Source: an uncultured Veillonella sp.
GTDB taxonomy: Bacteria; Bacillota; Negativicutes; Veillonellales; Veillonellaceae
Direction of reading: 5' to 3'
Assembly: GCA_900549845.1 (NCBI GenBank)
Contig: URPT01000002.1
Span: forward strand, 1-35,216
DNA length: 35,216 nucleotides
Made by a program: the position numbers and the translations under genes. The notes beneath the pieces are model-generated. The model worked only from the letters and a program-made list of their open reading frames with translations, did no database searches and was not told the origin of the DNA. Of the stretch, positions 24,616 to 32,777 are shown in pieces. Every line of letters begins with the position of its first letter. Positions within the stretch are counted from its first letter, which is position 1.

Positions 24616-25020
24616 TTATAAACGTTTATAGATCGCATCTACTGCTTCAATATCAGCTGGCAACCAATCTACAGTGTATAAGGTATCTTTTGAAAGCCAT
24701 TTCGCTGCTTCGTGTTCTAATAGAGTAATGTCAGAATCATTTAACAAAGAGCATAAATAGCAATGCATAGTTAGATCAAACTTCTCATACCCTGAATATT
24801 CAACAGTAATAATATGTTCTTGAACAGCAATTTCTGCTTTCAGTTCTTCTTGTATTTCTCGTTTGAGTGCTACCTCATGAGCTTCACCAGGCTCAATCTT
24901 ACCACCTGGGAATTCCCAACCGTCTTTTAGATCACCATAACCACGTTGAGTAGCTAATATAGTATTACCTTTTTTAATAATTGCTGCTACAACTTCTATA
25001 TGTTTTCGTTGTTCACTCAT
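24616..25020 (-). CDS. Nudix hydrolase (MutT-like)
   Basis: 134 residues, MutT size. The Nudix box lies near residues 38-60: GGKIEPGE, seven residues, REIQEEL. It matches the GX5EX7REUXEE core; the usual Gly after EEX is replaced by Lys (EELKAE), a change seen in other members. The front (VVAAIIKKGNTILATQRGYGD) and the FPGGKIEPG region resemble 8-oxo-dGTP or CTP pyrophosphohydrolases; the true substrate is not readable. AAGGA precedes the ATG. The gene starts six bases after the helicase stop codon and shares its terminator, so it is part of the same operon and probably of the same function. Confidence 0.92.
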   Translation of the reverse strand: MSEQRKHIEVVAAIIKKGNTILATQRGYGDLKDGWEFPGGKIEPGEAHEVALKREIQEELKAEIAVQEHIITVEYSGYEKFDLTMHCYLCSLLNDSDITLLEHEAAKWLSKDTLYTVDWLPADIEAVDAIYKRL

Positions 25021-25026
25021 ATATCC

Positions 25027-27930
25027 TTACCCATTAATAATATAATCATAAATATCATCTCGTACTGGAACTTCGAGCTCATACTCTAATTCTACTGCCA
25101 TTGTACCATTTGCCATAAAAATTTCTTTAGCCCGTTCTTGACCAGTAGAATGAATTGGACCTAAATAATAAAACTCTTTAGATTCTTCATCATCTTTATT
25201 CTTTCTCATAAATAAGTGCATAGCAACACCTAACGCATCAGCATTAAATGCAGTCTGCACATCATCAGAAGAAAAGGATCGCTTATTCTTAGAAATAGCT
25301 TTTAGTAATCCTGGATTTTCAAATCTATCTTCATATTTAATAGTATCTTGAATATCATCTGCTTTGTGATAATTGATAAATACAGGATACGTTTTTGTTT
25401 CCTTATGGAATTTATATCCCCCAATATTTAATGGCACTTCATTTTGAGGCCACTCTAATAATTGGCATACTTGTTCATAGGTATACTTTTCATACAAAGC
25501 AAATGGAGTATTAGGATAGATATTGCTTTTATATTTATCATCAAACTGTTTCAAACCATACGCAACAAGCTCTTGCACATGTGCTTTAAAATTACTATCT
25601 TCTAATGCATCTTTAAATGCTTGGGATATTCCATAACAACCGTTAGATAATTCAATAAATACACTATCTTCAAATGTTTTTTGAGCTGCTTTAACACCAA
25701 ACTGATTGGTCATTACATTAATAAGATTAATTCGTCCATGCTCAGATAGTTCTACATTATAGGAATTTGAAAGCTCATGAGATACATAGGTAATAACATC
25801 ATGATGTCCGTCTAGTAAAGCTTGTAATACTAAAAGATCTCGAGCACGTATTCCTGTCGTTAATTTTTGTGATATAAAATGTAACATTCGCTCTTGAACT
25901 GGTGTAAATGATATATCATAATCCTTATCTTTGATTTTTATCAAAAAATTATGATAGGACTTAAATTTATTAAAAATTCGGCTCACATCTATAGAACCAT
26001 GCTCTGCAAAATCCGAAATTTTAGGAATACGACCTAATTTAAAGCGCAAGTTAAAATAGGCTTCCTTAATCAATTTCACATCAGAAAACTTAGCAGTATC
26101 AATGGATTCATAAATACGTTGTTTTGCAATTTTATCAAAATGTACTGTTGAACTTCCAGGGATAATGCGATTACCTGCTTGTACATATCGACGTAATGTA
26201 TCCTTGTTATAACTTCTATCACCAGATAAAGCCAAGGGAATCATAAAGTTATTTGTATAGTTACCTATAAAATCTAAGATAACTACATACTCTTTATCTT
26301 CAAACTTACGGAGGCCACGCCCTAACTGTTGAATAAATACAATTGGACTTTCAGTTTGACGAAGCATAATAACTTGATTGATTTCAGGGATATCGACACC
26401 TTCATTAAAGATATCTACAGTAAATATGTAGTCTAATTGCTCACTAAGTCTACCTTCATAGTCGCCAGTACCGGTTAATCGAGCAATAGCTTTTTCTCGA
26501 GTTTCTTGACTATCTTCACCAGTTAGACAGCTCGTACGATAAATACCACGTTCGTTAAAAGCATCAGATAGTTCTTTGGCCTCAACTCTATTACTGCAGA
26601 ACACAAGCCCTTTTACTCGACTCCCACTATGACCAAAGTAACGAATCTTTTCAATAATCTTATCGACTCGCTCTTTTGTAGATAAATTAGAGAAAGACAC
26701 CTCCATATCTGATAGGTCTTCTTGAGTATCAACCCATAAGTCACTAATCCCAAAATAATGGAATGGGCAAAGTAAATCTTCTTCTAAGGCTTGTTGTAAC
26801 CGAATTTCATAAATAATATTATGGTCAAAAAGCTCATACAAATCGTATCCGTCAGTCCGCTCTGGACTTGCCGTCATCCCTAATAAAAACTGTGGCTTAA
26901 AATAATCAATAATACGTTGATAACTATCAGAGCCCGCACGATGAACTTCGTCAATAATAATACAATCAAAATTCTTTGGACTGTATTGTTTCATGACATC
27001 GTCGCGCCCCATCATCTGCATAGTCGAAAAAACGTGTGTAGCGTTATACATCTTAGCATGTCCAGATACAAGCCCAAATTGAATAGATGCATCATTAAAA
27101 ACGCGTTCAAAGCTCGCAATGGCTTGTTTTGCAATCTGCTCACGATGTACTAGAAATAATATTCTTTTTGGATTCATTTCACGCATAGCAAATGCAGCTG
27201 CATAAGTTTTCCCCGTACCTGTTGCAGAAATTAAAAGTCCCCTTTTAGCGTTATTAGCTCTCAATTCATTAAAATTGTTAATAAACTGCTCTTGCATGCT
27301 ATTAGGTTCTAATTGTACTAAATCTACTTTTCTAAACTGTTCAGCAATATTCTTTTGTGAAGTATGATCTGGTCGCACCCATCGAGGCCTATACCAAGGA
27401 ATAAACTCTTCATAAGGAATGGCAAACTCAGAATTCCAATACAAATCAAACTCTTCCGTGATCTCCCGTGCATATGTATCATCGCAATGGGCTTCAGAAC
27501 GGGTATTCCACTCTCGATTTTTCTTTAACGCATTAATCGTTAAGTTAGAGCTACCCACTATAATCTGATAAGACTCATCTTTTTTAAAAATATAGCCCTT
27601 TGTGTGAAAACCATGGTTACTACCCTGAGTCGTACAGTACACCTTTAAATCAATGTTATTTAAACTTCCTAAATCTTCCAAAACTTTTGGACTATTAAAA
27701 CCAAGATAGTCTGTCGTTAACACACGACCATGTACACCTCGCTCTTCTAGTTCTTTAAGAATAGGTTTTAATGTTAGTAAGCCTTCTGGTGTTATAAATG
27801 CTACAGATATTAAAAACTCATCACAATTGCGCAAGCCATCTTCAATAGCAGATAGCACATTGCGTCCTTCCCCGTTTGCAATGAGTTCTGAAGACGTAGC
27901 AAAATTAAGCAAACGATTCGATTCTGACAT
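25027..27930 (-). CDS. PLD nuclease / SF2 helicase / DUF3427 protein
   Basis: 967 residues. Residues about 10-170 form a phospholipase-D-like HKD nuclease domain with His109-x-Lys111 and GSSN (126-129). About 205-390 is the first helicase lobe, with Walker A ATGTGKT (236-242), DEVH (327-330) and GMTASPERTDG (351-361). About 425-560 is the second lobe, with motif VI QQLGRGLR (534-541). About 600-960 matches the position of DUF3427. All core motifs are intact, so it is probably an active DNA- or RNA-dependent ATPase. The SD is GGGGAG. It leads an operon with a Nudix gene and appears more AT-rich than its neighbours, suggesting an accessory gene. Defence or DNA repair is the likely role; no named system can be assigned. 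Confidence 0.9.
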   Translation of the reverse strand: MSESNRLLNFATSSELIANGEGRNVLSAIEDGLRNCDEFLISVAFITPEGLLTLKPILKELEERGVHGRVLTTDYLGFNSPKVLEDLGSLNNIDLKVYCTTQGSNHGFHTKGYIFKKDESYQIIVGSSNLTINALKKNREWNTRSEAHCDDTYAREITEEFDLYWNSEFAIPYEEFIPWYRPRWVRPDHTSQKNIAEQFRKVDLVQLEPNSMQEQFINNFNELRANNAKRGLLISATGTGKTYAAAFAMREMNPKRILFLVHREQIAKQAIASFERVFNDASIQFGLVSGHAKMYNATHVFSTMQMMGRDDVMKQYSPKNFDCIIIDEVHRAGSDSYQRIIDYFKPQFLLGMTASPERTDGYDLYELFDHNIIYEIRLQQALEEDLLCPFHYFGISDLWVDTQEDLSDMEVSFSNLSTKERVDKIIEKIRYFGHSGSRVKGLVFCSNRVEAKELSDAFNERGIYRTSCLTGEDSQETREKAIARLTGTGDYEGRLSEQLDYIFTVDIFNEGVDIPEINQVIMLRQTESPIVFIQQLGRGLRKFEDKEYVVILDFIGNYTNNFMIPLALSGDRSYNKDTLRRYVQAGNRIIPGSSTVHFDKIAKQRIYESIDTAKFSDVKLIKEAYFNLRFKLGRIPKISDFAEHGSIDVSRIFNKFKSYHNFLIKIKDKDYDISFTPVQERMLHFISQKLTTGIRARDLLVLQALLDGHHDVITYVSHELSNSYNVELSEHGRINLINVMTNQFGVKAAQKTFEDSVFIELSNGCYGISQAFKDALEDSNFKAHVQELVAYGLKQFDDKYKSNIYPNTPFALYEKYTYEQVCQLLEWPQNEVPLNIGGYKFHKETKTYPVFINYHKADDIQDTIKYEDRFENPGLLKAISKNKRSFSSDDVQTAFNADALGVAMHLFMRKNKDDEESKEFYYLGPIHSTGQERAKEIFMANGTMAVELEYELEVPVRDDIYDYIING

Positions 27931-27965
27931 AATAGACTCCCCATATAATGAATACTATACTTGCT

Positions 27966-27993
27966 ATTATACCAGCCGCAGCTGCAGCGTCTA
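27966..27993 (-). promoter_or_regulatory. Promoter of the helicase-Nudix operon
   Basis: On the minus strand TAGACG, 16 bases, TATAAT (-10 at 27966-27971), about 35 bases before the start codon. The spacer is unusually GC-rich and holds two overlapping 8-bp palindromes, GCAGCTGC (27978-27985) and GCTGCAGC (27981-27988), so a repressor could sit between the boxes. Confidence 0.45.
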
Positions 27994-28157
27994 GGAAAAT
28001 ATATTTTTATACAAAATAACTTGTTTCTATAAAGCTCTTCTAATGTTATTCATCTATAAATCGCGAATTATAAATATTAATATATGTTCACATCAAATAA
28101 TTTCATCTATTCCTTATGATTCTCTGCTCTATACGTCTTTTTTGGGACGTAAGTTTA

Positions 28158-28166
28158 TGATATAAT
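28158..28166 (+). promoter_or_regulatory. Extended -10 promoter of the DUF3829-like gene
   Basis: TGATATAAT, an extended -10 element identical to that at 100-108; the -35 region is only TTTTTT (28138-28143, 17-base spacer). The leader of about 70 bases contains a 5-bp hairpin GGGCG/CGCCC (28184-28198). Elsewhere in the 314-base divergent gap 27931-28244 I see only AT-rich DNA and the helicase promoter. Confidence 0.5.
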
Positions 28167-28244
28167 GTAACTAATTACTCTAGGGGCGTAGTGCGCCCAA
28201 ACGGATCCAATAAGAGTTAGTGTGTTTTCAAGGAGCGTGCGCAG

Positions 28245-29180
28245 TTGAAAAAGGGATACATCAAGTTAATAGCAGCGGTCGTGCTTGGCATTGCTATTAT
28301 CGGTGGTGGGGTCTACGGGGTGTATACACTCTTGTCATCCAATACAACGACAATTTTATATCGATCAACCGTTGACGACAAAATCAACGCTATCCGTCCT
28401 TACATTGTCGCATTAGACACATATAATTCGTATAGTGTAGCCTATTCTAACCAATTGCAACCAACACTTGAAGAGTTGCGTAATGGGTCCCATAACACGA
28501 CCATAACATTGCCTAAATATAAGGACCTAAAAACAGCATTAGAGGCTGCCAAACAAGATAGCCCAACTCCATACGAAGATGTAAATCAATCAACTAACGA
28601 TGTATTAGCAATTCTAGATCAATTGATTCCGGTTGCAGATCAATTGCAAGCTTATTATGTTGAACGTCGCTTCGAAAAAGATAATTTCAAAGGTAGCGAT
28701 GAGCTAGCTGCACAATATGTACCACTAGCTGAGCAATTCTATGCTACGTACAACGCGTTAGATTTAGCCTTAGATAATCGTAATAATGAGCTCTATACAG
28801 AGCGCATGAACGAGTATCAAGGGGAAAAACGTGAAAATGCAGTTAACTTCATCGAGTTAAATCTCATGACTGCCCAAACAATCGATCTTATCGATCCAGA
28901 TGGAAATACGGATACCCAAAAGGTTGAAGCAAACTTGCAACAAATCACGCAACGCATCAACAAATTACAACCTGGTACAACATCAGAAACACAAAATGCG
29001 GTTCGCGAGTATCAAGACTCCGTAAAAGAATTTGTCGCAGAGGCTCGCAACTATATCATCATTAATTCTTCCTACGGCGAAGCATATACACAACTTTTTA
29101 TTAAATATAACAAAATGGTTGGCAAAGCAAATGTCGTGAATATGGCAGAACTTGATGCAACAGAGCAAAAGAAAAAATAA
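28245..29180 (+). CDS. Membrane-anchored DUF3829 (YiiG-like) protein
   Basis: 311 residues. An N-terminal basic/hydrophobic segment (KKGYIKLIAAVVLGIAII, about 2-28) is a signal anchor or uncleaved signal; there is no lipobox Cys. The rest is a helical extracytoplasmic domain. Its middle (AYYVERRFEKDNFKGSDELAAQY, about 142-165), with Tyr-rich repeats and charged spacing, resembles DUF3829/YiiG proteins, whose function is not known. The start codon is TTG with AGGAG nine bases upstream; no ATG fits before the hydrophobic segment. The gene stands alone, divergent from the helicase, with its own promoter and terminator. The gene is well supported, the family moderately. Confidence 0.78.
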   Translation: MKKGYIKLIAAVVLGIAIIGGGVYGVYTLLSSNTTTILYRSTVDDKINAIRPYIVALDTYNSYSVAYSNQLQPTLEELRNGSHNTTITLPKYKDLKTALEAAKQDSPTPYEDVNQSTNDVLAILDQLIPVADQLQAYYVERRFEKDNFKGSDELAAQYVPLAEQFYATYNALDLALDNRNNELYTERMNEYQGEKRENAVNFIELNLMTAQTIDLIDPDGNTDTQKVEANLQQITQRINKLQPGTTSETQNAVREYQDSVKEFVAEARNYIIINSSYGEAYTQLFIKYNKMVGKANVVNMAELDATEQKKK

Positions 29181-29189
29181 CTAACTACA

Positions 29190-29221
29190 AAAAGAGGACT
29201 AGCCGTGGCTAGTCCTCTTTT
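29190..29221. terminator. Bidirectional terminator after the DUF3829-like gene
   Basis: A nearly perfect 15-bp inverted repeat (arms 29190-29204 and 29207-29221) with A run left and T run right, between convergent genes. Confidence 0.92.
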
Positions 29222-29286
29222 GCTATGTCGACAACTACGTTAAATTATATTAACAAGTTTCATTACTATAGGTTTATATAATAAAA

Positions 29287-30840
29287 TTATTTCCGTTTTA
29301 AGTCTTTCGTAATGATATAGTATTCAGATGGAGATATCTTAATACCATCGATATTGTTATTCCCTACAATATTAATCTTAGGATATCCAAGGAAGAGTGC
29401 TACGGAGTCATCTAGCATCAATTGTTGTGCATTGATCACCGCATTACGACGCACCACCGGATCGTTGGCACTTTCACCAAGAGCTAACAATTCATCGAAA
29501 CGTGGATTGGAGAATCCAGAACCATTTGCCTCAGCACCGGTCCCCCAGTATTGTTTCAAGAACCATACAGGTTGGCCAGTATTAGCAGTAACTACACTAG
29601 AGATGAGCATATCGTAATCCCCAGATTGCGCCAATGTATCAATCACAGCATAGTCTATGATTTTAATTTGTAAATCTACACCGATTTTTTTGTAGTCCGC
29701 TTGTAATGCCTCTGCATATAATGGCAATTCAGAACGAGATGTATAGGCATAGAAATCAAGCACTAGGTTTTCACCATCTTTATCTACAATCCCATCACCA
29801 TTTGTATCAATATAACCTTCACGTTTAAGTAATTCTTTAGCACGTTCAACATTATATTTATTAGGATCCCGCAATTGATTGAATCCATAATCAATGGACG
29901 GTGGCAATGGAGCCTTACCGGCAATAAAGGTATCCTTCATAAGGTTCTTTGCATAGGACTCACGATTCGCTCCGGCAATGAGGGCCGCTCGAAGATTAGC
30001 ATTCTTAAGCTTGCCTTTTTGGCTCATCCGAACGAATACATCACGTAAAGATGATTCTTCATAAATAGTAAATTTCTTATCGTTTTGGAAGATACCATAT
30101 TCGCCAGGTCCAATGCTAACGGCCATATCTACATCACCCGCTTGCAATGCCATAGCTCGTGTATTGGCATCGTTAATAGATGGAATTTCAACCTTAGCAA
30201 AGCCTGGCTTGCCATCCCAGTAGTTATCATTCCGTGCTAGCTCAGCACGCTCTTTTGTAAATGATGTCACTACATAAGGACCAGTACCAATAGGACCTTC
30301 CTTCGCAATATCACGACCATTTGCCTCAGCAGTTACATCCATAATCAAGAATAATGGATCTCCCAACAAGTTTGGCAAATTATAATAAGGCTTATCGGTC
30401 TTAATTGTGAGCTCTTAACCATTAGCCGTCATTTCAGTGTAATTAAAGAATGTTTTTGCCCGTTTACTCTTCGCAAAGGTTCGTTCCAATGACGCCTTTA
30501 CGGCCTCAGCAGTAAGAGCATTACCGTTAGAGAACTTAACCTTATCGTTGATGGTGAAAGTCCAAGTCAGCTTATCATCACTTTGCTTCCAAGAGGATGC
30601 TAACCAGGGTTTAGCATTCATGTGATCATCAAATTTTATTAGAGTTTCCCCTACACCATATCGTACAACGGCCCAGCTAAAATAGTTTTCTGTTGGTTCT
30701 AATGTACCCGCAAAGCTAATAGCCCCTACCTTTAATACATCATTAGATGAATCGGATGATTGATTCATGCAGCCTACAGTACCAAGGACCGTAACACCCA
30801 GCATCATGCCAATCAGTAACGCCTTATGTAATCCTTTCAT
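29287..30840 (-). pseudogene. Peptide/nickel-type ABC binding lipoprotein, split by an in-frame TAA
   Basis: Reading from the ATG at 30840, the frame gives a lipoprotein signal with Cys24 (TVGC) and the start of an SBP_5-family protein. It stops at TAA (30417-30415) after residue 141 (EMTANG) and continues in the same frame to 29287. The downstream part begins ELTIKTDKPYYNLPNLLGDP, aligning without a gap to QLVIHTTKEYPNMPGLLADP of the intact paralogue at 32778-34346, where a Gln stands at the stop position. One nonsense change therefore explains it; there is no frameshift. About 517 codons in full. The truncated product would be a short lipoprotein unable to bind ligand. The rest is well conserved, so the change is recent, or an assembly error. 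Confidence 0.88.
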
Positions 30841-30895
30841 TCACACACCTAACCTTTCTCTATATGTATATCATTTCATATGAGCATATTTTAAT

Positions 30896-30913
30896 TATAC
30901 CCATATGGGTATA
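30896..30913. promoter_or_regulatory. 18-bp perfect palindrome, operator candidate
   Basis: TATACCCATATGGGTATA, a perfect palindrome about 55 bases upstream of the interrupted binding-protein gene. On the minus strand TTGACT lies just before it and its last TATA runs into TATAAT, so it sits between or over promoter boxes. The TACCC-GGGTA arms resemble operators of the CsoR/RcnR family of copper and nickel sensors (known pattern, inferred here). The rest of the 319-base gap 30841-31159 holds the terminator at 31018-31054 and AT-rich DNA. Confidence 0.55.
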
Positions 30914-31017
30914 TTGCTTAGTCAACTATACTATATATTTAGTGTTAACACAATCATTTTTGAGATAATTTTCGATATAATTATATATGTGAGCAAATCT
31001 GTATAGATACGTAACAT

Positions 31018-31054
31018 ACAAAAATAGCAGTTAGCGCTAAAGCTAACTGCTATT
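31018..31054 (-). terminator. Terminator of the ABC importer operon
   Basis: A perfect 13-bp stem AATAGCAGTTAGC (31023-31035) / GCTAACTGCTATT (31042-31054), 6-nt loop, T run on the minus strand, about 105 bases after the last ATPase gene. It separates the operon from the interrupted binding-protein gene. Confidence 0.9.
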
Positions 31055-31159
31055 ATATATGTACCTACTGTATTTTACCCATATTAGTAGGGCAAATCCT
31101 CTGGTTGAATACACTAGGCGATTGCTACAATGAGAGGTCTGATAAGTTGTATTAAAGTC

Positions 31160-31975
31160 CTATGCTTCTACAGCCGCTTCTTCTAAAGTAAGTGGCTTAT
31201 GATCTTTGCCAATTTCAAAGATAGAGCTCAATAGAACCTTTGTATAAGGATGTTTTGCATCTGCTAAATGGAATGCATCTAGCTCTTCAACGACAGCACC
31301 TTTATGCATAACAACTACCTTATGACACATCGTGCGAATGAACGCAATATCATGAGCGATAAATAGATATGTTAAATTTTTCTTCTTTTGTAAACGCGCT
31401 AGTAAATAGGCGATGGAGTCTTGTACAGACACGTCCAGAGCACTTGTTGCCTCATCTAGAACAAGAATTTCTGGTTCAAGTACAATGGCACGAGCAATAG
31501 CCACACGTTGACGTTGACCACCAGACATTTCATGAGGATAACGATGCATGAACTCGCGAGGTAAGTCTACCATTTCAAGATAGTCGCCAGCGATTTGTTC
31601 TTCTTTTCCTTTTTCAAGAAGCCCAAAATTGTATAACGGCTCAAGGATAATATCCTTTACCTTCATACGCGGATTGAAGGCTGCAGATGGATCTTGGAAT
31701 ACCATTTGAATTTTCTTGCGGTATTCTTTCGTTTGCTCAGAGTTCATATGTTGAATCTCTACACCATCTACATAAATCTCGCCTTCTGTGATGGGCAGCA
31801 TCTTCATAATCATACGAACCAAAGTCGTTTTACCAGAGCCAGATTCCCCTACAATCCCAAGGGACTCGCCTTTTTCTAAGGTGATATTAATACTCTTACA
31901 CGCTTCGAGCTCACCACCAGTAGGAAGTGGGAATCGTTTACATACATTTTTTAATTCTACAGCGTAGTTAGTCAA
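31160..31975 (-). CDS. ABC importer ATP-binding protein (DppF/OppF/NikE type)
   Basis: Cytoplasmic ATPase of a peptide/nickel-type importer. 271 residues from the chosen start. Walker A GESGSGKTT, signature MSGGQRQRVAIARAI, Walker B with EILVLDEATSALD, and the switch His in FIAHDIAFIR are all present; the C-terminal tail AKHPYTKVLLSSI is typical of OppF/DppF. I choose the TTG at 31975 because AAGGAGG lies eight bases before it and the protein then starts TNYAVELKNV. This start overlaps the preceding ATPase gene by eight bases, as expected for coupled subunits. A longer frame up to 32008 would contain the SD. Confidence 0.92.
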   Translation of the reverse strand: MTNYAVELKNVCKRFPLPTGGELEACKSINITLEKGESLGIVGESGSGKTTLVRMIMKMLPITEGEIYVDGVEIQHMNSEQTKEYRKKIQMVFQDPSAAFNPRMKVKDIILEPLYNFGLLEKGKEEQIAGDYLEMVDLPREFMHRYPHEMSGGQRQRVAIARAIVLEPEILVLDEATSALDVSVQDSIAYLLARLQKKKNLTYLFIAHDIAFIRTMCHKVVVMHKGAVVEELDAFHLADAKHPYTKVLLSSIFEIGKDHKPLTLEEAAVEA

Positions 31976-32765
31976 TGTAACGACCTCCTTCCAATGTTGG
32001 TACAGCATCTTTTAATTGCTTCGTATATTCATTAGATGGATTTTCCAAAATATCTTGCGGTGTGCCAGCATCAACAACACGGCCCTTTTTCATAACAATT
32101 ATATAGTCGGACATATAGGCCGCTACACCAAGGTTATGCGTAACCATTACGATAGCAGAATTATGCTCTTTAGCAAGTTCTAGCATTTGCATAACAACTT
32201 GTGATTGTGTTGTTACATCTAAAGCAGATGTAGGTTCATCACCAATTAATAACGCAGGATCCATTGCTAATGCCATAGCAATACCCACACGTTGGCGTTG
32301 ACCACCGGATAACTCATGAGGATAACGGCGCAATATATCTGCTCCATTAGGAAGAGAAACAGATTCTAATAACTCAATTGCTCGTCGATCACATTCATCA
32401 TTGGTAATTTCTATATGAGATTTGAATAATTCTCTAAACTGTTTACCTATGCGAACTATTGGGTCTAAAGCACTACCACTATCTTGGAAAATCATGGCCA
32501 TATCTTTACCACGTATAGCTCTCCATTCAGACTTAGATAGGGTGCGAAGGTCTTGACCATTAAAGAGCATTGTACCATCTGTGACCTCACCACCTATAGG
32601 CAATAAACCCATGAGGGCCCGGATCACGGTAGTTTTACCGGATCCAGATTCCCCTACAATGGTCAATACCTTACCGCGTTCCAAGGTAAAGTTTACATCC
32701 ATAACAGCAGGCACACCTTGGTACGCGATGTTAAGGTTTTCTACAGTTAGTATGTTTTCTGCCAT
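31968..32765 (-). CDS. ABC importer ATP-binding protein (DppD/OppD/NikD type)
   Basis: First of the two ATPases of the importer. 265 residues. Walker A GESGSGKTT near 38-46, Q loop in AMIFQDSGSALDP, signature LSGGQRQRVGIAMAL, Walker B ALLIGDEPTSALD, switch His in VTHNLG. It is a little shorter than typical OppD/DppD proteins (about 320 residues) and lacks their long Cys-rich C-terminal extension for an iron-sulfur cluster, closer to NikD-like members. GAGGAG precedes the ATG; the gene follows the binding protein by 12 bases. Confidence 0.93.
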   Translation of the reverse strand: MAENILTVENLNIAYQGVPAVMDVNFTLERGKVLTIVGESGSGKTTVIRALMGLLPIGGEVTDGTMLFNGQDLRTLSKSEWRAIRGKDMAMIFQDSGSALDPIVRIGKQFRELFKSHIEITNDECDRRAIELLESVSLPNGADILRRYPHELSGGQRQRVGIAMALAMDPALLIGDEPTSALDVTTQSQVVMQMLELAKEHNSAIVMVTHNLGVAAYMSDYIIVMKKGRVVDAGTPQDILENPSNEYTKQLKDAVPTLEGGRYID

Positions 32766-32777
32766 TATAGCTCCTCA

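Noticed and set aside
25027..27930. Assignment to the Mokosh defence system (helicase plus PLD)
   Set aside because: The domain order (PLD first, SF2 DEVH-type helicase, DUF3427 last) and lack of a kinase or SF1-type helicase do not fit.
29287..30378. Separate gene for the downstream part of the split binding protein
   Set aside because: It lacks a signal peptide, an ATG and an SD, and joins in frame to the upstream part; it is the remainder of one interrupted gene.
30379..30417. Frameshift as the cause of the split binding protein
   Set aside because: Translation of 30379-30414 in the same frame aligns with the intact paralogue without a gap; only the TAA differs.
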